This document shows positions 1 to 9,125 of a DNA stretch of 41,627 nucleotides, one piece after another (the stretch's first letter is position 1; the number at the start of each line of letters is the position of its first letter). The translations under genes were made by a program, and so were the position numbers. The DNA lies in IMG/VR virus record IMGVR_UViG_3300036804_000040, positions 1-41,627 of that record; one strand, given 5' to 3'. This stretch comes from a virus. Below the pieces are notes generated by a model. The model was not told the DNA's origin. It ran no database searches and saw nothing but the letters and a program-made list of their open reading frames with translations.

Positions 1-127
1 AAAGAAGATTAATCAGGACGCGGCGCCGAAGTAATGGGCAATTTGGGCGCGATGATTCAAAAGCTTTTAGGCGGCAAAAAGCCTAAGAGTTACGCGGAAG
101 CCAAAAAGAAAAAGTGAACGCGATTCA
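1..127. repeat. Terminal direct repeat, left copy (contig closure)
   Basis: These 127 bases are identical to the last 127 bases of the window (41501-41627). An exact overlap of this length at both ends is what an assembler leaves when a circular or circularly permuted genome closes on itself, so the unit genome is 41,500 bp. Headful packaging, as in P22, would produce such circularly permuted DNA. A true 127-bp terminal repeat is less likely because the copy lies inside a string of overlapping genes. Confidence 0.93.
34..117 (+). CDS. Small lysine-rich protein (27 aa)
   Basis: A 27-residue ORF starting MGNLGAMIQKLL and ending in a lysine-rich tail. It starts on the TAATG overlap with the stop of the preceding gene (complete at 41328-41534) and its stop overlaps the GTG of the GroES-like gene (GTGA). 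This tight coupling in a chain of late genes is the main evidence that it is translated. No family is recognised. The gene occurs again at 41534-41617 because of the terminal repeat, so it is a single gene in the circular genome. Confidence 0.5.
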   Translation: MGNLGAMIQKLLGGKKPKSYAEAKKKK

Positions 128-515
128 AGCCGGTACCCGTGTGCTTAACGACACGGTTACGCGCATTCCTGCGAGTGCGAAAGTGCGCCCGCTGCGCAAT
201 GGCTTGGTAGTTGAGCCATTGGACTGGCATCCATCCAATATTTTAAACGTGGTGTATTACGGGCAACCGTTGCGCGGCATCGTGCGCGCCGTTGGCCCGG
301 GCAAATACCCGAAGCGCTACAACGGTCGCAAGGGCCAGCGCACCAAGTCTTGGGATTCAAGCCACTTTGTACCCACTGAGACAAAAGTTGGCGATCACGT
401 AGAGCTAGGCGGCTTGGAACTGCGCGGCTATTTGTTTCAGTCTTTTCTGTGGGGTACGCGCCGCTGCATAAATTGCACTGAAGATGATGTCGCATTTATT
501 CGTGAGGCGCCATGA
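114..515 (+). CDS. GroES-like co-chaperonin protein
   Basis: 133 residues with a GroES-type beta-barrel pattern: VRPLRNGLVVEPL near residues 25-37 (cf. IRPLxDRVLVxxL), then GIVRAVGPGKY near 55-65, a KVGDHVELGG turn near 90-99, and a C-terminal CTEDDVAFI segment resembling the EDDIL(A/G)VI strand of GroES. The GroEL-binding mobile loop is expected between residues 38 and 50. It starts with GTG overlapping the previous stop. No GroEL is encoded, so the protein would have to work with host GroEL, perhaps for capsid folding. Its position directly before the terminase genes fits that. Family assignment is by motif; the role in capsid folding is inferred. Confidence 0.8.
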   Translation: MNAIQAGTRVLNDTVTRIPASAKVRPLRNGLVVEPLDWHPSNILNVVYYGQPLRGIVRAVGPGKYPKRYNGRKGQRTKSWDSSHFVPTETKVGDHVELGGLELRGYLFQSFLWGTRRCINCTEDDVAFIREAP

Positions 516-886
516 CTGAGCCGAAACCAAAAAAGAAACTCCCCGCTGCTATGGAAGCTTGGAAATTTAAACCCGGGGAAGTGCGCAATCCTGGCGGTAA
601 GCCAGTGGGCGCGCGCAATCGCTTGCAGGGATCTTTTTTAAACGCGCTTGCGGATGACTTTGACAAGCACGGGCGCGGCGCTATCGATTACTGCCGGCGC
701 AATGATCCAACCGGGTACGTAAAAATTTGCGCAAATTTGATGCCCAAGCAATTCGAGCAGCTATCGCCATTAGAGGAACTATCAGACGGTGAGCTTACCG
801 CCATCCTTGAGCATATTAGATCCGCGCGTAGAGGAAATATTGACGCGGGAACTGGAGAAACGGAAAGCCCGCAATCGATTAATTGA
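512..886 (+). CDS. Putative small terminase subunit (DUF5681-type)
   Basis: 124 residues. The N-terminal WKFKPGEVRNPGGKPVGARN segment (residues 17-36) matches the DUF5681 signature (FKPGxSGNPGGRPKGxRN) found in many phage proteins encoded next to the large terminase. The following helices contain ALADDFDKHG and a MPKQFE segment. Its place immediately upstream of terL supports a DNA-recognition role in packaging. The ATGA start overlaps the GroES-like gene, and the 3' end overlaps terL by 98 bp if the GTG start of terL is right. The family is recognised; the small-terminase function is inferred from position. Confidence 0.7.
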   Translation: MTEPKPKKKLPAAMEAWKFKPGEVRNPGGKPVGARNRLQGSFLNALADDFDKHGRGAIDYCRRNDPTGYVKICANLMPKQFEQLSPLEELSDGELTAILEHIRSARRGNIDAGTGETESPQSIN

Positions 887-2231
887 CTATAAGCCGTACC
901 CGAAACAGTTAGAGTTTCACGCCGCCGGCTTGGACTACCGCGAACGGCTTTTGATGGCAGGGAACCAGCTGGGCAAGACCCTTGCCGCCGGCATGGAAAC
1001 CGCCATGCACTTAACCGGCATGTACCCGGAAGGCTGGACCGGGCGGCACTGGCGCCGGCCCGTGGTGGGTTGGGCAGCTGGCGTAACCGGGGAATCCACG
1101 CGCGACAATCCGCAACGGATTTTATTGGGCCGGCCCGGCGAGTTTGGCACGGGCGCGATCCCAAAAGATCGCATCATTGAGCATAGTTCTAGCCGTGGAT
1201 TGGCGGACGCACTCGATACGGTAAAAGTGCGCCATATATCGGGCCAAGTTTCTACGCTGCAATTTAAAGCGTACGAGAAGGGCCGCGAAAAGTGGCAGGG
1301 CGAAACGCTGGATTTCGTTTGGTTTGATGAAGAACCGGACCAAGATATCTACACGGAAGGGTTAACCCGCACCAATGCCACGGGCGGGATCACGTATATA
1401 ACCTTTACGCCGCTGAAAGGAATAACCGGCGTAGTGCGGCGCTTCATCATCGATAAGGCCGCCGGTACTCACGTTACCGTCATGACTATCGAAGATGCGA
1501 TGCACTACACGGAAGAACAGCGCGCCGCAATTATTGCCTCATATCAAAGTTATGAGCGCGACGCGCGAACGCGCGGCATTCCACAATTAGGAAGCGGGCG
1601 AGTGTTTCCAGTTAACCAGGACGATATTAGCTGCAAGGGATTTCAAATCCCTGAACATTGGCCGCAAGTTGGTGGACTGGATTTTGGCTATGACCATCCA
1701 AGCGCAGCGGCGCGGCTCGCGTGGGATCGCGATAACGATATTTTGTATGTCACTGCATGCCAGCGTGCGCGCGAACATACCCCGATGATGTTCGCCCCCG
1801 CCGTGAAAGCTTGGGGGCCATGGATTCCAATCGCTTGGCCGCATGACGGTTTGCAGCATGATAAGGGGTCCGGGGATCAGCTGGCGCAGCTGTACCGGGA
1901 TGCCGGCTTAAATCTTTTGAAAGTGCGCGCCACATTCCCGGATGGGAGTAACGGCGTAGAGGCAGGAATCGCCGAAATGTTGGACCGTATGCAGTCCGGG
2001 CGCCTCATGGTGTTTGAACATCTGGCGGACTGGTTCGAGGAATTTAATTTGTACCATCGCAAAGAGGGGCTAATCGTCAAGTTGAATGACGATTTAATGA
2101 GCGCGACGCGCTACGGCATGATGATGCGCCGCTTTGCTTGCACCAAGCCCAAACCGATCAAGGGGCCGGGATTGTTTACGGAATCACTCGGACGCACCAC
2201 GCGCGCAGATGGACTAGGCTGGATGCAATAA
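789..2231 (+). CDS. terL: Terminase large subunit
   Basis: 480 residues (P22 gp2 has 499). It is the ATP-driven DNA packaging motor with a headful nuclease. The N-terminal ATPase has a Walker A, AGNQLGKT, at residues 57-64 and a Walker B with catalytic glutamate, VWFDEE, at 177-182. The C-terminal RNase H-like nuclease shows GLDFGYDHP at 297-304 (first metal-binding Asp) and WPHDG near 350-354, followed by an acidic LNDDLMSATRYG segment. The GTG start at 789 has an AGAGGA about 12 bases upstream and gives a 98-bp overlap with the previous gene; a later TTG or GTG start cannot be excluded. It is followed after 3 bp by the portal gene. Confidence 0.95.
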   Translation: MSLPPSLSILDPRVEEILTRELEKRKARNRLIDYKPYPKQLEFHAAGLDYRERLLMAGNQLGKTLAAGMETAMHLTGMYPEGWTGRHWRRPVVGWAAGVTGESTRDNPQRILLGRPGEFGTGAIPKDRIIEHSSSRGLADALDTVKVRHISGQVSTLQFKAYEKGREKWQGETLDFVWFDEEPDQDIYTEGLTRTNATGGITYITFTPLKGITGVVRRFIIDKAAGTHVTVMTIEDAMHYTEEQRAAIIASYQSYERDARTRGIPQLGSGRVFPVNQDDISCKGFQIPEHWPQVGGLDFGYDHPSAAARLAWDRDNDILYVTACQRAREHTPMMFAPAVKAWGPWIPIAWPHDGLQHDKGSGDQLAQLYRDAGLNLLKVRATFPDGSNGVEAGIAEMLDRMQSGRLMVFEHLADWFEEFNLYHRKEGLIVKLNDDLMSATRYGMMMRRFACTKPKPIKGPGLFTESLGRTTRADGLGWMQ

Positions 2232-2234
2232 ACT

Positions 2235-4400
2235 TTGCCAGAAATACCGCGCGAGTTAGAAAAGACGGCAATTACGGATCAGGAAATATTTTTAGAGTGC
2301 GCGGAGCGGTTGCGCATTGCGACGGAAGCGGAAAACGAAAACCGCGCGAAAGGAATTGAGGCGCTTGAGTTTCGCGACGGGATGCAATGGCCCGATGATT
2401 TATACAATCAGCGCAAAATTGACCGGCGTCCATCGCTAGTTATCAATCATACGAATACTTTTGTTCGCCGCGTAGTAAACAACATGCGCCAGCAACGGCC
2501 GCGCATCAAGGTACACCCGGTAAGCGATGGGGCTAACGTTGCAGTTGCCGGCGTTATTTCCGGCTTGATTCGCCACATTGAGAACATCAGTAACGCCTCA
2601 ATCGCGTATGACACGGCCGGCGAATCTGCCGTAACGATTGGTTGGGGTTACTGGCGTATCTGCTCCGATTTTGTCGAGGATTCCATGGACCAGGAATTAC
2701 AGATAAAACCGATACGCAACCCTTTCACTGTTTACTTTGATCCCTCTAGCGTGATGCCGGCCGGCGAGGATGCCGATTGGTGCATCATCACGGAAAAGAT
2801 GAAGCGCGAGGATTACCGGCGCGAATATCCGAATGCGGAAAATATCGAATTTCAGCGCACGGGTAACGGCGATGAAATGAGCGAATGGGAAAGCAAGGAT
2901 GAAATACGCCTAGCCGAGTATTACCGCATTCGCAAAGTCAATGACACGCTGTACAAGATGTCCAACGGCATGGCGCTCTATCAAGATCAGATAGACAAGC
3001 TCAAGCCGGAACTTGCCGCCGCAAAAGTCACCATAGCGCAGGATTCGGCCGGCAAGGATATTAAGCGCACCGCCACGCGGCAAAACGTTGAATGGTACAA
3101 ATTGAACGGGCGCGCAGTGGTGGACAAGCGCGCCAAAGGCGCGGACCCGCTGCCGGATAAGTGGATACCCATTATCCGCTGCGAGGGCAACGTACTCGAT
3201 CTTAATGGCCGCATCCATCGCAAGGGCATGGTTGCGGATTTGATGGACCCGGCGCGCATGTATAACTATTGGCGCACCATGGAAACGGAGCTATTGGCCC
3301 TCGCGCCAAAGGCGCCGTTTATTGTGGCGGCTGGCCAGTTGGACGGACATCCAGAATGGAAGGATGCCAATCAGCGGCCCTATTCGGCGCTTGTGTACGA
3401 GCCGGTATTTTTAGAGCAGCCAGACGGCAGTAAGCAGTTACTCCCGCCGCCGATCCGCATGCAGCCGATACCGGTGCCGGCGGGCGCCGTGCAAGCGGCG
3501 CAAGGCGCGCAGCAAGATCTAATGGCAGTTGCCGGCATGCCGCATGATCCGGTTGCGGATGTGCCGGGCGCGGCCATTTCTGGCGTGGCACTGGCCCGCC
3601 GGCAAGCGCTTAGCGATATCGGGCACTTTCAGTTTTATGATAATCAGACGCGCGCGATTAGCCATACCGGGCGCGTGTTATTGCAGCTGATCCCGTTTTA
3701 CTACGATACGCAGCGCATGCAGCGAATCATTGGGGAAGACGGCGTGCCGTCCATGGTTGGCGTCAATCAGCCGATGCCCTCTAGCGATGGTACGGCGGTA
3801 ATGACGGTTAAGAATGATCTAACAACCGGCCGTTATGATGTCGTTATGGACACCGGTCCCGGCTATGAGACTAAGCGCATGGAGGGCGCGGAATCGATGA
3901 TCGAATTGCTTAAGACCCCGCTAGCGGAACCCATCGTCAAAGTGGGTTCCGATTTGGTGGTGCGCAATATGGATTTTGCCGGCGCATCGGATCTTGCCGA
4001 CAGATTGGCGCCGCAGTCACCGCAAGGCATGCAGCAATTAATCGCGAACTTGCCGAAAGAAGCGCAAGGCGTGGTGCAAAACCTGATGCAACAAAGCCAG
4101 CAGAAAGACGCCACCATTGCGCACTTGCAATTGGAAATTAAGTATAAGTCCGCCATAGAGCATGGCTGGCAGCAAGTGGAACGCGAAAAGACGCTATCCA
4201 AGTCTCACGAGACGCAAGTCAAAGCGGAAACGGCGCAAATCGATACGCACGTAAAAGCGACCACCGCGCTACATGTTGCGGAAATAAATCAGGCGGGCAA
4301 GTTACTCGACACGCACGCGGAAGCGGCGCATGAAACAGTAGCGCGGCGCGAAACACTCGCCGCCGCAGAGAGAGCCGAGAAGCCTAACGGCGCGGCTTAA
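2235..4400 (+). CDS. Portal protein (P22 gp1-like)
   Basis: 721 residues, close to P22 gp1 (725). It forms the dodecameric ring through which DNA enters and leaves the capsid. The N-terminal region has the P22-portal pattern FRDGMQWP (near 46-53), followed by RPSLVINHTNTFVRRVVNN and RPRIKVHPV. The C-terminal quarter is rich in Gln, Ala and charged residues and predicted helical, consistent with the long barrel helices of P22-type portals. It starts with TTG three bases after the terL stop. The assignment rests on length, N-terminal motifs and position. Confidence 0.93.
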   Translation: MPEIPRELEKTAITDQEIFLECAERLRIATEAENENRAKGIEALEFRDGMQWPDDLYNQRKIDRRPSLVINHTNTFVRRVVNNMRQQRPRIKVHPVSDGANVAVAGVISGLIRHIENISNASIAYDTAGESAVTIGWGYWRICSDFVEDSMDQELQIKPIRNPFTVYFDPSSVMPAGEDADWCIITEKMKREDYRREYPNAENIEFQRTGNGDEMSEWESKDEIRLAEYYRIRKVNDTLYKMSNGMALYQDQIDKLKPELAAAKVTIAQDSAGKDIKRTATRQNVEWYKLNGRAVVDKRAKGADPLPDKWIPIIRCEGNVLDLNGRIHRKGMVADLMDPARMYNYWRTMETELLALAPKAPFIVAAGQLDGHPEWKDANQRPYSALVYEPVFLEQPDGSKQLLPPPIRMQPIPVPAGAVQAAQGAQQDLMAVAGMPHDPVADVPGAAISGVALARRQALSDIGHFQFYDNQTRAISHTGRVLLQLIPFYYDTQRMQRIIGEDGVPSMVGVNQPMPSSDGTAVMTVKNDLTTGRYDVVMDTGPGYETKRMEGAESMIELLKTPLAEPIVKVGSDLVVRNMDFAGASDLADRLAPQSPQGMQQLIANLPKEAQGVVQNLMQQSQQKDATIAHLQLEIKYKSAIEHGWQQVEREKTLSKSHETQVKAETAQIDTHVKATTALHVAEINQAGKLLDTHAEAAHETVARRETLAAAERAEKPNGAA

Positions 4401-4449
4401 GTAGTTGGGTTTGAAAAGTTTAGGCGCTTAACTGCGCAGAGGATTCCTT

Positions 4450-5484
4450 TTGCCAAAAGTTGTCACGTCTCAGGGTTTGAATGAATTTGTATCGACAGGC
4501 AAACATGAAGACTTCAAGGCCGATCCTAAGCCTACCAAAAAGGCCGAAGCCGCCCCCCTTGAAGTAGAAAAGCCTAAGCCGGTTGTCGATCCTGGTGAAC
4601 GCGAAAAGGAACCGGAAGCGCCAGCCGAAGACACGGCGGACGATGAGGATACAAAGGCGGCAGTTGCGCAGAACGAAAAACTGCGCGATGCGATATTACG
4701 CAAAAATACGGTAATCAACCGCAAGCACCGCGAAATGCGCCAGGCGCGCGAAGCGGCAGAGGAAGCGGACCGTTTAGCCGAATCACAATTTAATCGCGCG
4801 CGGCTTGCAGAGGATGCGCTGACAGCCACGCAACGCGAATTAGCGGAATTGAAAGCAAAGGCGGCGCCGGCCGCGAAGACGGAAGAAAGTAAGAAGCCAG
4901 ACGCGAAGAATTATTACGACGATAAAGGGCAGTTCAAGGCGTTTGAATACGCAGAGGATTTAGCGGCGTTCTCAGCAGAGAAAGCCGTTAGGACGGATCG
5001 CGAGAAACAATTGGCCGATGCGCGCGCGCGAGAAGCCGCCGCCGCAGAGGAAGTAGCTAAAACACGGGTCGCAAAGTCACGAGAGAAATACGCGGACTTT
5101 GACCGGGTAATGACAGCTGACGAAACGCAGCTATCGCAACCGGTATTGGCTTACCTATCGACTAGTGAATACATCGGTGATGTTAGTTACTACATCGCGA
5201 CGCACAAAGATTTTGCGGAAAAGATTTCCAAATTAAATCCTCTCAAGGCAATAGCCGAGATTGGAAAACTTGAACTTTCTTTCGAGCCGAAGAAAACGGA
5301 CACGGCTGTAACTGAAACAGTTACGGACCCGGCGAAGTTGGCAGCGGTTACGAAAGTTTCAGGGGCGCCGGCGCCTATCAAAACCTTAAATACTCAAGGG
5401 TCCGCGAACATAAACACGGACCCCGCAAAGATGAGTTTTCAGGAATTGAGGGCTTACGAACGGTCACGCGCAAAAAAGCGCTGA
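4450..5484 (+). CDS. Scaffolding protein
   Basis: 344 residues, highly charged and predicted mostly helical (P22 gp8 has 303). Residues 25-75 are rich in Pro, Glu and Lys and look disordered. Residues about 75-190 form a long coiled coil with repeated Arg/Glu/Ala heptads. The basic C-terminus ends in ERSRAKKR, matching the positively charged coat-binding end of P22 scaffold. It lies between portal and coat, the expected place. TTG start at 4450 with AGAGGA about 9 bases upstream. Function is inferred from composition and synteny rather than from a specific motif. Confidence 0.8.
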   Translation: MPKVVTSQGLNEFVSTGKHEDFKADPKPTKKAEAAPLEVEKPKPVVDPGEREKEPEAPAEDTADDEDTKAAVAQNEKLRDAILRKNTVINRKHREMRQAREAAEEADRLAESQFNRARLAEDALTATQRELAELKAKAAPAAKTEESKKPDAKNYYDDKGQFKAFEYAEDLAAFSAEKAVRTDREKQLADARAREAAAAEEVAKTRVAKSREKYADFDRVMTADETQLSQPVLAYLSTSEYIGDVSYYIATHKDFAEKISKLNPLKAIAEIGKLELSFEPKKTDTAVTETVTDPAKLAAVTKVSGAPAPIKTLNTQGSANINTDPAKMSFQELRAYERSRAKKR

Positions 5485-5528
5485 TCTTGCCGCGCTCCTA
5501 ATTAAAACCCTTTTAGGAGTAAATCGCT

Positions 5529-6887
5529 GTGCCTAATAACCTGCTCACTATGAGCTATATCACCAATGAGGCATTGGTGGTGCTTGAGAACGAATTGGTT
5601 ATTGCCAACCGCGTGGAACGTCAGTACTCGAATGAGTACGCACAGACTGGCGCAAAAGTTGGCAATACTGTAAACATCCGCCGCCCCCCGCGTTACATCG
5701 GCACGTATGGTCCGCCGCTCAACGTAGAAGACTCAAACGAAACTTTCACACCGGTAGTTCTTAACTACCAATTCCACGTGGACGTACAGTTCACTACGCA
5801 AGATCTCGCGCTGTCCATGGACATGTTTAAAAAGCGCATCTTGCGGCCGCAGATTGCAACGGTGGCGAATCGTATCGATTCCGATACCGCGCAATATGCC
5901 TTCCTCAATACGGCGGCAACGCTGGGCCAATTCGGCACCACGCCGGCATCATACAAAATCTTCTCTGATGCCAACGCCGTGCTGATGTCCGAAGCTTGCC
6001 CCACGGAAGGGGAACGCAATTGCGTTCTCGATCCAATCACCAATTCTGCCGTGACTGACGCGGTTAAGGGACTGTTTAACCCTCAAGCGAAAATCGGCGA
6101 TTACGTGGAAAAAGGTCTAGTTGCGAAAGACTTTGCCGGGCTTGATTTTTGGGTTGACCAAAACATCCCCACGTTTGTTACCGGCGCACAGGGCGGCGCT
6201 CCAGTGCTGACGAACCCGGCAGCGGGTACGGCACTCATAACCACGGGCTGGGCAGCTTCCGGCACGCTTGAAACCACCGGCTGGACTGCAAGCACGGGTG
6301 TAATCAAGGTGGGCGATACCATCCAAATAGCCAATGTCTTCCCGGTCAATCCGCAGAACCGCTTGCAGTACGGCAAGACTTTGCGGCAGTTCGTAGTATT
6401 GCCGCCGGGCGGCTTCCAATCACCGCCGAATGGTGCCGCGACCACGGGCATTTATTACGCGCCCGCAACGCTGGCCCATGGCACGTTCAATAACCTGACT
6501 GGCGTGTATACGTCCGGGTCCGGTGCTGGCGCGCTGACTTTGACGATTGGGGACGCGGTTATATCTTCTGGCCAATTCCAGAACGTAACCGCCGCGCCGG
6601 CCAATAGCGCAGTGATCACGGTCAACGGTGGCAGCGCGTTTGCCAGCACGACTAGCCCGCAAGGCTTAGTGTTTCATAAATACGCCTACGCACTCGCGTT
6701 TGCGGATTTGCCATTGCCGCAAGGCGTTGAAATGGCGGTACGTGCTTACGACGATGAAGACGTCGGCATGTCCATACGCTGCGTTACGCAATACACCATC
6801 AATAACGATTCTGAGCCAACTCGCGCCGATGTGCTGTATGGGCCGGCAAGCCTGTACCGTACTTTGGGTCTACGCATTGCCGGCTAA
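5529..6887 (+). CDS. Major capsid protein (P22 coat gp5-like)
   Basis: 452 residues (P22 gp5 has 430). The N-terminus MPNNLLTMSYITNEALVVLE and the segments GNTVNIRRPPRY (near 44-55) and VQFTTQDLALSMD are characteristic of the P22 coat family, which has an HK97 fold with an inserted I-domain. Residues about 205-370 are Gly/Thr/Ala-rich and probably correspond to the inserted and peripheral domains. The C-terminal part has LPLPQGVEMAVRAYDDEDVGMSIR, also typical. GTG start with a strong AGGAG 10 bases upstream, consistent with high expression. Several hundred copies are expected per virion. Confidence 0.93.
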   Translation: MPNNLLTMSYITNEALVVLENELVIANRVERQYSNEYAQTGAKVGNTVNIRRPPRYIGTYGPPLNVEDSNETFTPVVLNYQFHVDVQFTTQDLALSMDMFKKRILRPQIATVANRIDSDTAQYAFLNTAATLGQFGTTPASYKIFSDANAVLMSEACPTEGERNCVLDPITNSAVTDAVKGLFNPQAKIGDYVEKGLVAKDFAGLDFWVDQNIPTFVTGAQGGAPVLTNPAAGTALITTGWAASGTLETTGWTASTGVIKVGDTIQIANVFPVNPQNRLQYGKTLRQFVVLPPGGFQSPPNGAATTGIYYAPATLAHGTFNNLTGVYTSGSGAGALTLTIGDAVISSGQFQNVTAAPANSAVITVNGGSAFASTTSPQGLVFHKYAYALAFADLPLPQGVEMAVRAYDDEDVGMSIRCVTQYTINNDSEPTRADVLYGPASLYRTLGLRIAG

Positions 6888-6902
6888 TAGGAGTATCAAA
6901 AC

Positions 6903-7376
6903 ATGCCTTCAGTAAATCCGGGGCCGGCAAGTACGCAGACGTCTAACAGCGTTGCGGTTGTTACGCCTCAAAATGCAAATACCAACTCCACCCCGCAAGG
7001 AAGCAATGCGCTGCGTCTGCTAGGCGTTGCGAAGGGGGTTTCCGGGAATGCAACCGGCGATGCGGCAGTGATGCCAATCATTAACTCTACATCCTGGCTA
7101 CCCGTAAACATGGTTACCGCAAATGGCCAAGTGAGCGGGGCGGGAAGTTCGATTGCAACGTTGGCCATAGGTTTGTTTACAGCTGCCGCCGCTGGCGGGA
7201 CTGCGATCAAAGCTAATGCCGCATTGGGGTCTAACTCCGCAGTAGGTTCTGCGATTGTCACGGCAACCACGATTACCGCGCTTGCCGAAACTGCGCAGAA
7301 TATCTTTATTAACGTAGGGACCGCGTTAGCCAATTCGACCGTCGATGTTTATCTGTACGGCTACGATTTGAGCTAA
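6903..7376 (+). CDS. Putative capsid decoration or minor head protein
   Basis: 157 residues, rich in Ala, Thr, Ser, Asn and Gly with alternating beta-strand patterns and no Cys. The first 40 residues are a low-complexity tail with NTNSTPQGSN. It follows the coat gene after 15 bp with a good GGAG ribosome binding site, and a strong terminator follows it at 7400-7435. Small beta-rich proteins in this position are often decoration or head-fibre proteins. No specific family is recognised, so the structural role is inferred from position and composition. Confidence 0.6.
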   Translation: MPSVNPGPASTQTSNSVAVVTPQNANTNSTPQGSNALRLLGVAKGVSGNATGDAAVMPIINSTSWLPVNMVTANGQVSGAGSSIATLAIGLFTAAAAGGTAIKANAALGSNSAVGSAIVTATTITALAETAQNIFINVGTALANSTVDVYLYGYDLS

Positions 7377-7399
7377 TCGTTTTCTTGCCATGAAAATTA

Positions 7400-7435
7400 G
7401 CGCCGGGGACTTCAAACCCGGCGCACTCTTTTTTT
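7400..7435 (+). terminator. Rho-independent terminator after the capsid genes
   Basis: Perfect 8-bp stem GCGCCGGG / CCCGGCGC (7400-7407 and 7417-7424) with a 9-base loop, followed four bases later by seven T residues. It sits inside the late operon just after the coat and decoration genes, so it may attenuate downstream expression and keep coat protein in excess. A late antiterminator could override it. Confidence 0.85.
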
Positions 7436-7448
7436 AGGAGTTAGATAA

Positions 7449-7802
7449 ATGCCAGGCAGCGCCACCGCATTACGCGGCAACAATATTTTTATGCAGTCCC
7501 TCTATGTCGCTTTGGTTGCGGTGCCCGCCACTGTGACCGCAAGCGATACCGTCAATAGCACGCTGACAGTTAACGGCGTGCAAGTGGGGGATCTTGTAAT
7601 AGCGAATTTGCAATCCACCACGGCAGGGCTTTTCATTGCCGGCGCTTTTGTCAGCGCGAATAACACGATTACCATTCAATGGGGTAACGTCACGGTTGCG
7701 GATATCACCGCCACCGCCGCGCAACCGGTCCAATTCGCAATTCTGCGCCCCGAAAACGTCGCGGAAAGCGGTCAAACCGCGCTGCCATCCACGGTATTTT
7801 AA
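7449..7802 (+). CDS. Putative structural protein (117 aa)
   Basis: 117 residues with beta-strand-rich, Thr/Val/Ala-rich sequence (for example VNGVQVGDLVIANL and AGAFVSANNTITIQWGN). The pattern 'GDLVxxN... AGIxIxGAxVSAxNTxxIxxxN' is common in small phage structural proteins encoded after the coat gene. ATG start with an AGGAG ribosome binding site 9 bases upstream, directly after the 7400-7435 terminator. A capsid-decoration role is possible but not proven. Confidence 0.6.
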   Translation: MPGSATALRGNNIFMQSLYVALVAVPATVTASDTVNSTLTVNGVQVGDLVIANLQSTTAGLFIAGAFVSANNTITIQWGNVTVADITATAAQPVQFAILRPENVAESGQTALPSTVF

Positions 7803-7803
7803 A

Positions 7804-8139
7804 ATGGCACGCTCGCGCCATTTCACTACGGTGAACGGAACCCCGGTAGCCACGCAACTAGTAAGCGCATCGGACTTTATCGCGGTGTTTGCCACCAATG
7901 CCGAAGATGCCGCCTATTACATCAAGCTTTGGTGGTCCGGGAATTCCAGCGCCGCGCCGGTTGTCGGCACTACGCATCCAAGTCTTACTATTCCCGTGCC
8001 CACCGCCGCTACCGGATTATCACTGACATTCCCACTGAATAACGGCGGCAATCTTTATTGGTGGGCGACGTTAGCGCAAGGCGACGCGGACGCAACCGCG
8101 CTTACCGGCGGTGATGTCATCACGTTTGTTTACGATTAA
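7804..8139 (+). CDS. Hypothetical structural protein (111 aa)
   Basis: 111 residues starting MARSRHFTTVNG. The open frame extends upstream over the previous gene, but the ATG at 7804, one base after the previous stop, is the natural start. The sequence has aromatic-rich beta segments (AAYYIKLWWSGN, NLYWWATLAQGD). Its stop overlaps the ATG of the gp4-like gene by one base. The position between the coat and connector genes suggests a head-completion or decoration role. No family is recognised. Confidence 0.6.
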   Translation: MARSRHFTTVNGTPVATQLVSASDFIAVFATNAEDAAYYIKLWWSGNSSAAPVVGTTHPSLTIPVPTAATGLSLTFPLNNGGNLYWWATLAQGDADATALTGGDVITFVYD

Positions 8140-9125
8140 TGGCAAGCACGGCGCTTGATATCATTCAAGGCGGGCTACTCAATCTTAATTCGTATAGCCC
8201 TGGCGAAACATTAAACCCCGCTGATGCCAATGTAGGCTTAAGCGCGTTGAATGATTTGCTTGAGTCCCTCGCCAATGATGAATGCTTCATGTATACCCAA
8301 ATGGAAACCATTTTCCCTTGGGTAGCGGGCCAGTATCAGTACAGCGTTGGGAACCCTATCGGCGGTAAGTTCTTAGGTACCGTGACCGGCGCCTCTAATG
8401 TCATCACTGGCGTGACATCGATCCCAGCTGATTTAAAGATCGGCGCCACCATCACAGATAATCAAAACGTGATCCCGCAAGGGACCAATATCGCGCCGTT
8501 TCCGAATCTTGTAACCGCATTCGATCCTGTCGCGCAGACGGTTACCTTTAGCGCGCCCGCCACTGCGACCCCCGCCATTAATCCCGATCAAATAACGTAC
8601 ACGGTCCCGGGGGATATTCCCATCGCGCGCCCGTTGCGTTTTCGTGATGGCTTCACGCGCGCCAATTCGAGCGGCGGAAATTCTAATCTCGATTACACAT
8701 TCGAGATGATTTCATTTGACCGCTACAAAGAAGAACTGCTTAAAAACGTACAGGGACCATGGCCCTATGTGGCGGCGTACCAGCCTAATTTCCCATATGG
8801 CCAGCTGTACGTTTATCCGGCGCCAGGCTCAGCCTATACCGGGCACATCTTCACCGATTTCATTATTACCGCTTATGCGGACACATCAACTTTTTACGCC
8901 TTGCCGCAAGGCTATTCTCGCGCGTTGAAAAAGTTGCTGGCGCTTGAGCTTGCGCCAATCTTCGGCAAAGTGCCTAGCCCACAATTGATTATGCAGGCAA
9001 AGGAAGCCAAGGATTTAATTAAGGGGACCAATGATACCCCGGTAGTTACGCTGCGCTTTGATTCCGCATTGGTGCGAACGCAAGTCAATGATGCCGGCTG
9101 GATCATACGCGGCGGGTTCTATTGA
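8139..9125 (+). CDS. Head-to-tail connector, P22 gp4-like tail accessory factor
   Basis: 328 residues. The N-terminal ~75 and C-terminal ~170 residues resemble P22 gp4: an ALDIIQGGLLNLNSYSPGE start, a GLSALNDLLESLANDE helix, and a C-terminal PQGYSRALKKLLALELAPIFG helix. P22 gp4 has only 166 residues. The extra length is mainly an inserted beta-rich domain at about residues 77-155 carrying VIPQGTNI, similar to an insert in the next gene. In P22, gp4 binds below the portal and starts tail assembly. It starts on a TAATG overlap and abuts the gp10-like gene. Confidence 0.8.
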   Translation: MASTALDIIQGGLLNLNSYSPGETLNPADANVGLSALNDLLESLANDECFMYTQMETIFPWVAGQYQYSVGNPIGGKFLGTVTGASNVITGVTSIPADLKIGATITDNQNVIPQGTNIAPFPNLVTAFDPVAQTVTFSAPATATPAINPDQITYTVPGDIPIARPLRFRDGFTRANSSGGNSNLDYTFEMISFDRYKEELLKNVQGPWPYVAAYQPNFPYGQLYVYPAPGSAYTGHIFTDFIITAYADTSTFYALPQGYSRALKKLLALELAPIFGKVPSPQLIMQAKEAKDLIKGTNDTPVVTLRFDSALVRTQVNDAGWIIRGGFY

